A program made the translations under genes and the position numbers. From positions 42,593 to 106,592 of the forward strand of contig SXID01000002.1 of the NCBI GenBank assembly GCA_005772955.1: DNA of 64,000 bases, given 5' to 3'. Source of the stretch: Planctomycetia bacterium. GTDB lineage: Bacteria; Planctomycetota; Planctomycetia; Gemmatales; Gemmataceae. Positions 16,805 through 26,009 of this stretch are shown in pieces; position 1 is the first letter of the stretch; each line of letters begins with the position of its first letter. The notes beneath the pieces were generated by a model, which saw nothing but the letters and a program-made list of their open reading frames with translations, was not told the DNA's origin and ran no database searches.

Positions 16805-17830
16805 ATGCGGACGCGGATCGCTGCCGGCCTTGCCGTGCTCACGGCCGTGACGGTCGTTCTGGCGGGCGGCTCATCGAACCACGCCGGTGCGCAGGACAAA
16901 ACCAAGGTCACCCCGCCCACACACCTGTACGGTCACGACCTCCGGGTGCGCATTGGCGGCAAGGGGGACTTCGACAAGGACACCCCGCGAATCGGCGTCG
17001 AGTTCTTCCGCGACGACACGACGAAGAGCATCATCGCCATCAGCGATTCCGGTTCGATCGCGGTCACGAAAGCTCCGATCGGCGCGCTGGGCAAGGACAC
17101 GACGTGCAAGTGGCTGACCGCGCACGATCTGTCGTGCCGCAAGGCGGGCGAGGCCGAGTTCACGCAGAAGACCAAGAAGTTCGGTGTCGAACTGTTCCGG
17201 GATCTGGCGTCGAACACGCTGCTCTATGTGTGCGAAACGGGCAGTCTCGTGCTGGCCCCCGTGCCCGGCGGGCTGGTGACGGACAAAGGCCCGAAGTGGC
17301 ACCACGCGATGGAACCGAAGGTCCGCACCCCGGATCAAGACAAGTTCGACAACGCGAAGAAGTTCGGGATGGAGATCTTCAAGGACGAGAACACCGGTGG
17401 GTTGATCTACATCACCGAGAACGGCGGGATTGCCCCGGCCCTGGCGCCCGGTGCGCCGCCGGAAGCGAAGAAGATTCTGCCGCCAAAAACGATGTACGGG
17501 CTGGTACTCCGAGTTCGCGGAGCCGACGAAGAGAACTTCACTGACAAGACAAAGAAGATGGGTGTAGAGGTGTTCGAAGACCCGAACTCGAACGCGCTGT
17601 TCTACATTACAGAGGCCGGGTTCGTGACGACCGCGCCGAACACCGCGAAGATTCCCGCCGACGCGCGCGGCGTGACGTGGAAGAGCGCGATGGCACTCCG
17701 CGCCCGCAAGTCCGGCGAGGAGAAGTTTGAGAAGGCCAAGAAGTTCGGCATTGAGGTGTTCGAGGACAACCGCACCGGGAACCTGATCTTCATCAGCGAA
17801 ACCGGTTCGATCGCGGTGCTGCCGAAATAA
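16805..17830 (+). CDS. Secreted protein of five internal repeats
   Basis: 341 residues from ATG 16805, the start that opens on a signal peptide (MRTRIAAGLAVLTAVTVVLAGG..GAQ); the 16721 start is rejected. The mature part is five copies of a module of about 60 residues built as L.xR..GE..F..KTKKFGVEVFxDxxTxxLIYIxETGSIAV. The clearest units are the first, fourth and fifth; the second and third are more diverged. Each is likely a small beta unit, so the protein could form a propeller- or solenoid-like surface. I know of no named domain and see no catalytic residue pattern. It is convergent with thiL, with a long inverted repeat between them. Confidence 0.78.
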   Translation: MRTRIAAGLAVLTAVTVVLAGGSSNHAGAQDKTKVTPPTHLYGHDLRVRIGGKGDFDKDTPRIGVEFFRDDTTKSIIAISDSGSIAVTKAPIGALGKDTTCKWLTAHDLSCRKAGEAEFTQKTKKFGVELFRDLASNTLLYVCETGSLVLAPVPGGLVTDKGPKWHHAMEPKVRTPDQDKFDNAKKFGMEIFKDENTGGLIYITENGGIAPALAPGAPPEAKKILPPKTMYGLVLRVRGADEENFTDKTKKMGVEVFEDPNSNALFYITEAGFVTTAPNTAKIPADARGVTWKSAMALRARKSGEEKFEKAKKFGIEVFEDNRTGNLIFISETGSIAVLPK

Positions 17831-17838
17831 TCGCAGGT

Positions 17839-17911
17839 CTCAAGTCAGCAAGTCTCAAGTCGAAGGCAGATAGCTGTCTTCGACTTGAGACTTGAGACTT
17901 GCTGACTTGAG
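17839..17911. repeat. Long inverted repeat between convergent genes
   Basis: The 27-base left arm begins CTCAAGTCAGCAAGTCTCAA. The right arm is its complement except for one extra copy of CTTGAGA. It fills the gap between the stop codons of the five-repeat protein and thiL and can act as a bidirectional terminator. The CTTGAGACTTGAGACTTG tandem suggests slippage in one arm. Confidence 0.85.
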
Positions 17912-17913
17912 GC

Positions 17914-18822
17914 TCACAGCGAATGGACCCATCCCGTTGGCGCGAGCGGCGTGCTCACCCCGCGTTCTTTCAACCACAAGCCCGATTCAACGCACTCCCC
18001 GATCTTCGCCAGCCCCGGTATCGGCGGCTCGCGGAGCAACTTCTCGCCGTCCTGCGGCGACACCGCGAACACCAACTCGAAGTCCTCACCGTCGCCGAGC
18101 GCGTGTTGAAGCGGCGTCTTGCCCGACGTGCAACCTAGTAATTGTGCCGTGTCGGAGATGGGTATTGCCTCTGCGACCAGCACGGCCCCGCACGCACTCT
18201 CTTCGCAGATGTGGTTCAGGTCGGCCGCGAGGCCGTCGCTGATGTCGAGCATCGCGCGCAACTTCACTGCTTCGTGAAGAAGTAGGGCTTCGCGCACGCG
18301 TGGTGTGAAATCAAGGTGATGGCCGAGAATGCTGCCGCCGAGTGGACCCGTCACGAACAGCCAATCCCCGGGCCGCGCGCCGTTCCGCCGCACCGGACCG
18401 CGTGCGGTTGCTTCGCCCAGCGCCGTCACGGAGATCACGAGCGGGCCGTTCCAACTGTTCGTGTCTCCGCCGACGAGCGCGACACCGAAGGCGTCCGCGA
18501 CTTCGCGTAGGCCGAGGTAGAGTTCGGCGGGGAGAGGTTCTTTCCCTCGCGGCAACGCCACACTCACGACGGCGGCTGTTGGCGTGCCGGCCATCGCCGC
18601 GATGTCGCTGAGGTTCACCGCCATCGCCTTGCGCCCGGCGCGGCGCGGGCCGACTTCGGAGAGTACGAAGTCGGTGCCGTCCATGAGCATGTCGGTCGTG
18701 ACAAGAAGAGCACGCGTCGGTGGGCTGATTGCGGCGCAGTCGTCGCCGGGGCCGATCAGCACGCGCGGGTCGGCGGGTGTCTGTGATCGCAGCCACGCGA
18801 TGTACTCGAACTCGCCCGGCAT
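17914..18822 (-). CDS. thiL: Thiamine-monophosphate kinase
   Basis: Catalyses the last step of thiamine diphosphate synthesis, phosphorylating thiamine monophosphate with ATP. About 302 residues from ATG 18820-18822, preferred because family proteins start with EFEYIAWLR; the ORF-track start 30 codons upstream adds a non-conserved tail. Family motifs are clear: GPGDDCAAI near residue 24, LLVTTDMLMDGTDF, KAMAVNLSDIAAMAG, VGGDTNSW, MLDISDGLAADL and GDGEDFELVFA. Its upstream region overlaps the start of the divergent AlgJ-like gene. No other thiamine genes are nearby. Confidence 0.95.
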   Translation of the reverse strand: MPGEFEYIAWLRSQTPADPRVLIGPGDDCAAISPPTRALLVTTDMLMDGTDFVLSEVGPRRAGRKAMAVNLSDIAAMAGTPTAAVVSVALPRGKEPLPAELYLGLREVADAFGVALVGGDTNSWNGPLVISVTALGEATARGPVRRNGARPGDWLFVTGPLGGSILGHHLDFTPRVREALLLHEAVKLRAMLDISDGLAADLNHICEESACGAVLVAEAIPISDTAQLLGCTSGKTPLQHALGDGEDFELVFAVSPQDGEKLLREPPIPGLAKIGECVESGLWLKERGVSTPLAPTGWVHSL

Positions 18823-18936
18823 CGGCGTTCCCCGCGGAGGTGTGACTTCCGCCGTCAGTATACGCGCGGTTCCGTCTTGCCCCGCCGCGGCACCCACGCT
18901 ATTTCCCGCCATCAGTTCGATAGATGGGGGAAGTCC

Positions 18937-19995
18937 GTGGCGCTCGTCACCAGTTCACCCGCATGGCTCGCGTTCCGGGGCGGCGTGCGTGCCGTTCGGC
19001 GGCGGGTTGCCTTCGCGGCTGGCGCGATGGTCGCGGCGATGGCGGCGTTCGCGGTCGGCGAACTGTATCTGCGAGCCGCGCCACCCGGCGACCTCGCCCC
19101 CTATCTGCCCGAAAGCGACCGCCCCGGACCGTTCCGAAACGACCCGACCTTCGGTGTGCAGTACCGTTCGCTCGACGCGCTCGCGACCGACAACCCCGGA
19201 CGGTTCGACCCATACCGACCTCTGTTCAACAACCCCGACGGGCCACGGACGTGGGCATTCTTCGGCAGTTCCTTCGCGCAAGCCCCCAAAATGCTCGCGG
19301 ACACGTCGCGACAGTTCGTGCCCCAACGAGTCATCTTCAACTTGGGGAAGAACGAACCGCTCGCGGTGCGGATGGCGCAGGCGTCGTTCCTCCTCGATAA
19401 CGGCCTGAAGCCCGAACGCATCTTCCTCGTGTGCATCCCGCTCGACGTTCACATGCTCGCGCTTCACGGTTTGGATCAGTACCGGGCGACCGAGTCCGGG
19501 GCGCTCGTGTACGCGCCGCGAGTGCCGCCGGTCGGCGGTGGGCTGATTCAGAGCAGCCGGCTCGCGCTGAAGGGGTGGACGCGGACCACGCTGCACCTGA
19601 ACCGACCGTTCTTCCCGGCGTCGGCGCTGTATTCTCGCGTCGATTCCGTGGTACGAGCGGACCTGCGCACCGCGTTCAGTGGGCTAGCAGAAACCACGGC
19701 GCGCCACCGCGTGCCGGTGACCGTGGTTCTGCTCCCCAGCTACGATCAGGTGCTGCGCGGGGCCGGGTTCGCGGTGCAGGACGCGCTCGCTGAGGACGCC
19801 CACGCGGTCGGGTTCGACGTGTGCGATACGCGTGCCGCGTTCCTCGCGTGGCCGAACAAGCCGGGACTGTTCATCCCCGACAAGCACTTCTCGGACGTTG
19901 GTAACCGGCTTCTCCTCGCGACCATCATCGAGCACCTGAAGGCGAACGACCCGGGCGCCGCGGACCTGCCGAACCCGGCGGAGGTACGCCCGTGA
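18937..19995 (+). CDS. AlgJ/AlgX-like SGNH-type protein (O-acetylation partner)
   Basis: About 352 residues from GTG 18937, with GGGGGAAG four bases upstream; the ORF-track start at 18877 runs into the thiL promoter. One N-terminal membrane anchor (VAFAAGAMVAAMAAFAVGELYL) leads to an extracytoplasmic domain. FFGSSFAQAP gives a GDS-like nucleophile site, and a C-terminal IPDKHFSDVGNRLLLATIIEH supplies the D-x-x-H type element of SGNH hydrolase/acetyltransferases. Genes of this kind follow the pattern of alginate acetylation, where an AlgJ/X protein receives acetyl from the membrane MBOAT protein AlgI. The next gene, overlapping by four bases (GTGA), is such an MBOAT, which supports the role. 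The polymer substrate is unknown. Confidence 0.78.
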   Translation: MALVTSSPAWLAFRGGVRAVRRRVAFAAGAMVAAMAAFAVGELYLRAAPPGDLAPYLPESDRPGPFRNDPTFGVQYRSLDALATDNPGRFDPYRPLFNNPDGPRTWAFFGSSFAQAPKMLADTSRQFVPQRVIFNLGKNEPLAVRMAQASFLLDNGLKPERIFLVCIPLDVHMLALHGLDQYRATESGALVYAPRVPPVGGGLIQSSRLALKGWTRTTLHLNRPFFPASALYSRVDSVVRADLRTAFSGLAETTARHRVPVTVVLLPSYDQVLRGAGFAVQDALAEDAHAVGFDVCDTRAAFLAWPNKPGLFIPDKHFSDVGNRLLLATIIEHLKANDPGAADLPNPAEVRP

Positions 19996-21449
19996 GTTTC
20001 GAGCAGAAGCCGTTTCTGATCCTGTTCGCGGTCGTGTTCGTGTGGTGGCGGCTGGTCCGCTCGCGCGAACGGTCGGTGGTCGCACTGCTGCTCTCCGCGA
20101 GTCTGCTATTCTACGCCTACAACCACTGGTTCCTGCTACCGATCCTGCTCGCGTACTGCGTGGCGAACTGGTTCGTTGGGCGGCGACTGGAACACACTGC
20201 GAGGCCGCGCCTGTGGGTGTTTCTCGGCGTCGGTTTCAACCTGCTCGGACTGTGTTACTACAAGTACACGCCGCTCGTGGTGCAAACCTTCGCGGACCTG
20301 CTGCCCGGCATGGTGCCGGCGCTGTCAGCCGGTGCGTTCGAGAAGTGGAGCATCCCCTACGGCATCTCGTTCTATGCGTTCACCGGCATCGCCTACCTGG
20401 TGGACGTTCACCGGAAGACCACACCAGCGGAACCGAGTTTCTGGCGGTACGCGCTGTCGGCGTGCTTCTTCCCGCACCTCGTCGCCGGGCCGATCTTGCG
20501 GCCCCACGAGTTCCTCGACCGCGTGCGGCCGGGACAGCTTCCGACCGATCCCAACGCGCCCGGCGAAGCGGTGTGGCTCATCGCGCGCGGGTTCTTCAAG
20601 AAGCTCGTCGTCGCGGACCGGATCGGTGCGACCATCGACCCGTTTTTCGCGCACGTCAACGACCCGACCACCGCTGGAGTGTGGGCGCTCCCGTACGTGT
20701 GGCTCTACGCGCTGCAAATCTACTTCGACTTCTCCGCGTACACGGACATGGCGCGCGGATTCGGGCTGCTGTTCGGCTACCGGTGGCCGGAGAACTTCGA
20801 CCGGCCGTATCTCGCAACGAGTGTCACCGATTTCTGGCGTCGGTGGCACATGACGCTGTCTCGCTTCCTGCGCGACTACGTGTACATCTCACTGGGCGGG
20901 AACCGGCACGGGCGGTTCCGTACGAATCTGAACCTGATGCTCACCATGTTGCTCGGCGGGCTGTGGCACGGGGCGAGTTGGGCCTTTCTCGTGTGGGGCG
21001 GTTTGCACGGCGCGTTCCTGATTCTGCATCGCATCTGGGCCGCTTGCGGCTTAGCGGCCTGGCTGAACGCGCGTGAAGGGTTTGCGCGACGTCTCTGGCA
21101 CTGCGTTGCTGTTCTGTTGACGTTCCATTGTGTGTGTCTGGCGTGGTGCTTCTTCCGGCTGACGCGATTCTCCGAGAGCGTCGCGTGCGTGCGGAAGTGG
21201 GTGGAGTGCGATCCAGCGAAGATGTGGTCTGGGCCGTGGCTCGACCCGGCGGTGTGGCTCGCGCTGGCGTTGTACGCCGCGCTCGCATGCGCGGCGCGTA
21301 TGCTCCGCGACTGGAAGCCGGGGCTGACCGGTGCGCGCGGCGCGTTCGGCGTGGGGGCCGCGTGGGGCGTGCGGTTCGGCACGCTTGCGCTGGCGGCGTT
21401 GCTCGCCCCGACCGGCGCGAAAGCCGCGTTCATCTACTTCCAGTTCTGA
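19992..21449 (+). CDS. MBOAT family O-acyltransferase (AlgI-like)
   Basis: 485 residues with about ten to twelve membrane segments. AlgI-family landmarks are present: WSIPYGISFYAFTGIAYLVDVHR, SACFFPHLVAGPILR, LQIYFDFSAYTDMARG, ENFDRPYLATSVTDFWRRWH, and the catalytic-histidine stretch MLLGGLWHGASWAF (His near 326). It should move an acyl group, usually acetyl, across the membrane to the partner encoded just upstream. It begins with GTG overlapping that gene's stop. The downstream gene is convergent and starts its stop codon seven bases away. Confidence 0.92.
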   Translation: MSFEQKPFLILFAVVFVWWRLVRSRERSVVALLLSASLLFYAYNHWFLLPILLAYCVANWFVGRRLEHTARPRLWVFLGVGFNLLGLCYYKYTPLVVQTFADLLPGMVPALSAGAFEKWSIPYGISFYAFTGIAYLVDVHRKTTPAEPSFWRYALSACFFPHLVAGPILRPHEFLDRVRPGQLPTDPNAPGEAVWLIARGFFKKLVVADRIGATIDPFFAHVNDPTTAGVWALPYVWLYALQIYFDFSAYTDMARGFGLLFGYRWPENFDRPYLATSVTDFWRRWHMTLSRFLRDYVYISLGGNRHGRFRTNLNLMLTMLLGGLWHGASWAFLVWGGLHGAFLILHRIWAACGLAAWLNAREGFARRLWHCVAVLLTFHCVCLAWCFFRLTRFSESVACVRKWVECDPAKMWSGPWLDPAVWLALALYAALACAARMLRDWKPGLTGARGAFGVGAAWGVRFGTLALAALLAPTGAKAAFIYFQF

Positions 21450-21454
21450 TCCCG

Positions 21455-21469
21455 CGTCACCGCGTGACG
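21455..21469. terminator. Small hairpin at convergent gene ends
   Basis: CGTCAC-CGC-GTGACG lies between the MBOAT gene and the facing acyltransferase gene and overlaps the latter's stop codon. The stem is short, so terminator activity is uncertain. Confidence 0.4.
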
Positions 21470-22254
21470 GGGTGCGCGTGTGCCGGCTCGCGACCCTGCG
21501 CGTCGACCATCGCGTTCAACTCCGCGACGATCTTCGTGCGCAACACCTCTTCGAGTTCGACCAGCGCCCGCGCCGCGGGCATTCCGTCCATGACGCGGTG
21601 ATCGAAGTGCAACCGCACGTCCACGGTGCCATCGTCCGCAACGACGCCGGTGTTCAGCGAGGTGGTGACCGGGCTGATCAGGTTCAGCGCGGTCGCCCCG
21701 CTTGCCCCGGTCAGGCTGATCCCGAACGTGCCGAAGGTCTTCGTTTTCACGCGCCCGGACCACGTGGTCGCGTACCACCAGAGGAGCCGCCGCAGCGGGA
21801 GCGGCAGTCGCGTGAACTTGATCAACGGGCGGAACGGTCTGATCTCGTCTACAGGCTTGGTCTTCCACTCGTGAAGCGCGAGCATCATGTCCGCGAGTGA
21901 AACCGTTTCCGGGGCCGTGATGAACCCGAAGAACACGCCCGGTTCGCCGTGGTAGTCGCGTTCCACGGCGATCGACGCGACGTTCTCGTCCGCTTGCCAC
22001 AGGAGCGGCCACGGTAACCGGAGGTACGTTCGTCGGAGTTCCGGGCGCCGGGCCGCGACCATGCCGTACGCCTTGGCGAACAGCAGTACCCACGCGGGCG
22101 GTTGGGCCAAACGCTTCCGTGCCGCGACCACCGTACCCAGTGCCATCCGCCGCTCGAACGTGATGATCGGGATATGCCGGGACGCGTGCAGCAGGTCGCA
22201 CACGAATCGGCGTGGAATGGAGAGACGCAATCGGTGGCCGGTGGATGGCGTCAT
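21457..22254 (-). CDS. Free-standing 2-oxoacid-dehydrogenase E2-type acyltransferase domain protein
   Basis: About 265 residues from ATG 22252-22254 (MTPSTGHRLRLSIPRRFVCD). The ORF track begins 82 codons earlier in sequence without coding character. The end reads VDVRLHFDHRVMDGMPAARAL, the H-x-x-x-D-G active-site motif of E2 acyltransferases and chloramphenicol acetyltransferase. GTFGISLTGASGATALNLISP matches the family's central strand. The lipoyl and E1-binding domains are absent, so it is not a normal pyruvate dehydrogenase component. It may acylate some other acceptor; the neighbouring MBOAT pair also handles acyl groups, but a functional link is speculation. Confidence 0.82.
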   Translation of the reverse strand: MTPSTGHRLRLSIPRRFVCDLLHASRHIPIITFERRMALGTVVAARKRLAQPPAWVLLFAKAYGMVAARRPELRRTYLRLPWPLLWQADENVASIAVERDYHGEPGVFFGFITAPETVSLADMMLALHEWKTKPVDEIRPFRPLIKFTRLPLPLRRLLWWYATTWSGRVKTKTFGTFGISLTGASGATALNLISPVTTSLNTGVVADDGTVDVRLHFDHRVMDGMPAARALVELEEVLRTKIVAELNAMVDAQGREPAHAHPVTR

Positions 22255-22628
22255 AACGGCCCCGAACTCGCGAGAAGTTGGGTAGGATTTTCCGGCGCCG
22301 CGTGACGCCACACAACAAGGAAAGACCCAAACGCGAACTCCGATTGTAGCGACTGTAGAGCGTAGTACGAGCCGCACCGTTCGCAAACACCGGGGTAGCG
22401 AGAAGCCGGGCACGCCGGGCGTTCCGTTGGGGATCACGGCGCGGTACTGGCACTCACCACGCTGATCCTGGTCAGCGGGTTCTTCCCACACGCGCATCAC
22501 ATCCCGGCATCAAGCCGCCGAGACAGCGCTCAACAGATCCGACGCGAACAACAAACATGGACAGCCGTAGAGAATGCCGCGTGGCTCACCGGGGGAGCAG
22601 AGTTACGACGATCCCGATGTGAGACTCG
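22255..22628. other. 374-bp gene-free stretch
   Basis: This lies between the start of the E2-like gene and the end of the kinase/pyrophosphorylase gene, both on the minus strand. I see no strong hairpin, RNA or coding signal. It presumably holds the E2-like gene's promoter. Confidence 0.5.
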
Positions 22629-25600
22629 TCAACGGCCTCCGTCCGAGAACGCGCAGAGCGAGCGGGTGTACTCGGACGACCCGTCGCGGAGCCAGCCGTC
22701 GAGTTGGGCCGGCTCTTTGAGCTGTTGACCGCGAACGCGAGGCACCGCGACGAAGCCGCAGTCCACCCCGGTCACCGCGGTCATGTCGCCCCAGAGTTTC
22801 TCGAACTGACACACCGGGTACACGTCCTCTTGCCCATGCCCCCAGCGTTTCTTCACGTCCTTCAGCGTCACATAAGTCGGGAGGCGCGCCGCCAGGCGGT
22901 TGATCGCGTCCGCGACCTTCACCGGATCCGACAAGTCGCTGCGAGTCAGACCGAACTGCGACAACAGGCCGTCCAGGTCCACCCAGGTCGTGAGCGAGTT
23001 GTAGAAGGTGAGGTTAAACTCTTCTTCTTCGCGCGGCATCGCCAGACCTTCGAGGATGCGCACCTTTCCGTCCACGCGAGCGATCCCGCCGCCGCAGTCG
23101 TCGATGCGGCGGCCGATCACCTCGTACATGAGCGTTCGGCCCGACGCGATGTGCAAGCCCAGTAAGCCCGGAGCAAGGTCCGCGCCGAGCGTGTCCACGT
23201 TGTGAACGAGCAGGTACTTCAGTTGCGGGCGTACCGCGAGCAGGTCGCGAAGCACGCCGTTGCGAAGCAAGTTCGGCACCTCGTACCAGTGGCCGACCGG
23301 GTGCAGGCACTGAAGCGGTTCGTTGTCGGTGTAGTCCGCACCTTCGCCGGCGGCGCGTGCCCACCCGATGAGCGCCGCGTGTGCGCTCTCTCGAACTCGC
23401 TGCTTGCGCTCGTCGAGCACTTGATGCGCGGTCTCTTCCCACGCGAACCGCAAGTCGCGCTCCATCGGCACCAGTCGCAACCCCACGGACATTCCGCGTG
23501 AGAGCCTCACCGGGCCGGGGTAGCCGTAAGAGCCGTTGCCCTCCAGATGCGCCGCGATCGGATCGTGAGTGAGATAACCCGTGGTGAACACGTGCGGGAC
23601 TTCTGCGCCAAACTGTTCGGAAGTGCGGCGGCTCTTCGCGAGGTGAATTTCGAGGAACGTGCGGTGTGTGGCCCCGAGCCGCACAAACGGGTGCAGCGCT
23701 TTCACCACGCCAGCGCCTTGCGTCCAGCGAGAACCGGCACCGGCTGAGAGCGTCACCACCGCGACCTCACCGGCCACCAGCGCCGCCTTCCCGCGTGCAA
23801 GGTGTTCGGCACTGAAGCCGCCGCGGGCGTCGGTCACGTCGCCCGGGCGCACGTCCTCGATCACGGTCGAAGCCGGCAACCGGTTCTGGGCCAGCCCGAT
23901 CAGGCCGCGGCGCAGGTCGGCGCGGATGCGCTCGTGCTGCTCGCGGTCGAAGCCGTTCGCGGCGAGCAGTTCGGTGATGTTCCCGCTTCGCGTGGCCGAC
24001 GCAGGCGCACTCGGCAACATCCGATCGAAGAGCGACTCGACCAATCCCGACAGGTCCGGGTTGCGGCGAGCGGCCTGCCCCACGCGATCGAGTTCCGCGC
24101 GCTTGGACGCGGGCACGGCGCGCGGGTCTTCGCGCAACCAGCGTGGCACGAGGATCGCGTAGTAGCCTCGCGGGAGCAGCGCGTTCTCCGTGGGGAGCAG
24201 GTCGGCCGTGGTGCCGTTCGAGTTGATCGCGAAGTCGTAGACAACCGGTTCCATCGCGAACGGCAAACTCGTTCGCAACGCGTTCCGTAGTCGCGACATC
24301 TCAATACGCAGGAACTGCTGCGCTTCAAGCTTCCGCCCCGGTGCGACGATGAAGCCCATGCCGCCACCGGACATACCGCCGAGCATCCAGAAGCCCCAGA
24401 AATCCGACCTGAACTTCGCGCTCGTGGCGTCGATCAAACCTTCGGTGAACGCGTTCGTCGCGGCCGGGATGATGGTCTGAATCGGACCGCCGAAGTTCGC
24501 GCTTGTCAGTTGCCCGAGTTGCTGGATGTCGCCACGTTCGAGAGCCGCGACGATCTTGTCGAAGAACCCGAGCGCGTCCTGGCGTGCGGTCCACTCGCGG
24601 TCCTCGCGGAGCAGGTACTTCTCGGTGACCATTTCCAGCACCGGCCCGACGTTCTGGGCCATCCCGCCGTGAACGAGGACGAGGCTGTCTTCGAGGCGCT
24701 GGCGCGCGTCGGGCGGAACACGGTCGGGACCGAGAACCGTGTGCTTCGGCAACAGGCGTCCGCGGCTGACGCCGAACTCGGGGTCGCCTTCGGCCGCGAA
24801 GGTTCCTTCGATTAACTTGATACCGGGCCACACGCCGCCGGAGTCCTGCCACCCACCGCCCGACCCGCCGAGCCATTCACCAAGGATCGCTCGCGCCGCA
24901 ACCAACCGGCGTTCCGATTCACTTAGCCCGCCAGTCAGTGCCTTCGCCTGACCGGTGGCTCGCATGCACACTGCGATAAGGGCCGCGAGTAAGTTCGTGG
25001 ACACCGCGAGCCGCGACCCCTTCGGAATGTCGTTCACGACACTCACCAACTCGATACCCAACCCCGGACCGACCAGCGCTTCGAGTACCTGCTTCAACTC
25101 CTGACGAACCCCTTCGAGGCCCGGCGGAATCAAGCCCGACGCGATGACCGCGGCCTTCAGCAACCCCAGGTAATCGCGGGCGAAGTCGAACACCTCCGCG
25201 AGCGACTTCACGTCGGTCGCCGCGTCGAGATCGACGCTCACCAGCCGCAACACCGGCTCGTCGATGACGCGGAAGTACACCTCGATGGGTGGTCGCGGGC
25301 CAGCGTCGCGCCCGTTCACACCCAGGTCGATGGAGACGTTCAGCACTCGCGCGCCTTCGGGGTAGTCCATACCCAGGAAGAAGATGTCGCTCCAGCACGA
25401 ATGCGATAAGTCCATGCGCACCGGCGTGCGCTCGCGCAGCACCGGGAACGGGCCATTTGGCCCCGACCGCGTGCGCAGTTCGCGCCGAACGCGCAGGGGA
25501 TGTTCATCAGCCGACCCCGTGCGGAACATCCACCGGTTGCCCGCGGCGCCGCGCACGCTCGCCCGCACCTGATCCGCGAGCGTCTGGAACGCGAGCGCCT

Positions 25601-25958
25601 GGTACGCCGCGGCCAGCGCGCTGCAGAGCGGATCGCTCGGACCGCGTGCGGCTTCTTCCGCGCGGAACAGCCGGACGGCTTCGTCGAACCGCCGGCCGAG
25701 AAGCCGCTCGACGCCGCTGTAAGGCACGCGCCCCTCGCCCGGAAGCTCGACCCGCGAGGGAAGGTGAAACCGGTCGATGGCGTAGAGGAAGAACAGCGCG
25801 CGGACGCGCGCGTAGAGGTTCGTGCTCTCGCGGCGGAACCGGTCGAGCGTGTCGCGTTCGGCGAGCAGTTCGCTGTAGCTCAGTTTGCGGCACGCGGCGG
25901 CGAGCGGCGTGTCCCGCACGGCCGGGTCCGTTGAGCGAATGATGTCGAGGAGCGGCAT
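22629..25958 (-). CDS. GHMP-kinase-like / UDP-sugar pyrophosphorylase-like fusion protein
   Basis: 1109 residues, cytoplasmic. The N-terminal half resembles the sugar-kinase part of fucokinase/GHMP enzymes. It has DLSHSCWSDIFFLG..RVLNVSIDLGV near residues 183-215, a modified ATP loop PKGSRLAVSTNL (relatives have PKGSGLGTSS), and the glycine-rich C-domain motif LGGMSGGGMGFIVAP. The C-terminal half (about 700 on) resembles UDPGP-type pyrophosphorylases: AVVTLSAGAGSRWTQGAG near the start and LLVHNVDTLGADL further on. Such fusions salvage a free sugar by phosphorylation then nucleotidylation. In the known FKP enzyme the pyrophosphorylase half comes first; here the order is reversed. It follows a GalU-like gene, probably in one operon. 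Confidence 0.75.
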   Translation of the reverse strand: MPLLDIIRSTDPAVRDTPLAAACRKLSYSELLAERDTLDRFRRESTNLYARVRALFFLYAIDRFHLPSRVELPGEGRVPYSGVERLLGRRFDEAVRLFRAEEAARGPSDPLCSALAAAYQALAFQTLADQVRASVRGAAGNRWMFRTGSADEHPLRVRRELRTRSGPNGPFPVLRERTPVRMDLSHSCWSDIFFLGMDYPEGARVLNVSIDLGVNGRDAGPRPPIEVYFRVIDEPVLRLVSVDLDAATDVKSLAEVFDFARDYLGLLKAAVIASGLIPPGLEGVRQELKQVLEALVGPGLGIELVSVVNDIPKGSRLAVSTNLLAALIAVCMRATGQAKALTGGLSESERRLVAARAILGEWLGGSGGGWQDSGGVWPGIKLIEGTFAAEGDPEFGVSRGRLLPKHTVLGPDRVPPDARQRLEDSLVLVHGGMAQNVGPVLEMVTEKYLLREDREWTARQDALGFFDKIVAALERGDIQQLGQLTSANFGGPIQTIIPAATNAFTEGLIDATSAKFRSDFWGFWMLGGMSGGGMGFIVAPGRKLEAQQFLRIEMSRLRNALRTSLPFAMEPVVYDFAINSNGTTADLLPTENALLPRGYYAILVPRWLREDPRAVPASKRAELDRVGQAARRNPDLSGLVESLFDRMLPSAPASATRSGNITELLAANGFDREQHERIRADLRRGLIGLAQNRLPASTVIEDVRPGDVTDARGGFSAEHLARGKAALVAGEVAVVTLSAGAGSRWTQGAGVVKALHPFVRLGATHRTFLEIHLAKSRRTSEQFGAEVPHVFTTGYLTHDPIAAHLEGNGSYGYPGPVRLSRGMSVGLRLVPMERDLRFAWEETAHQVLDERKQRVRESAHAALIGWARAAGEGADYTDNEPLQCLHPVGHWYEVPNLLRNGVLRDLLAVRPQLKYLLVHNVDTLGADLAPGLLGLHIASGRTLMYEVIGRRIDDCGGGIARVDGKVRILEGLAMPREEEEFNLTFYNSLTTWVDLDGLLSQFGLTRSDLSDPVKVADAINRLAARLPTYVTLKDVKKRWGHGQEDVYPVCQFEKLWGDMTAVTGVDCGFVAVPRVRGQQLKEPAQLDGWLRDGSSEYTRSLCAFSDGGR

Positions 25959-25972
25959 GGGGTTGGCTTTCC

Positions 25973-25996
25973 TTCACAGGGCGGAAGCCCTGTGAA
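25973..25996. repeat. Hairpin between the GalU-like and fusion genes
   Basis: A ten-base-pair stem TTCACAGGGC / GCCCTGTGAA with loop GGAA lies in the 51-bp gap of the putative operon. It could attenuate expression or set transcript ends between the two genes. Confidence 0.65.
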
Positions 25997-26009
25997 CTGC
26001 GAACGCGAA

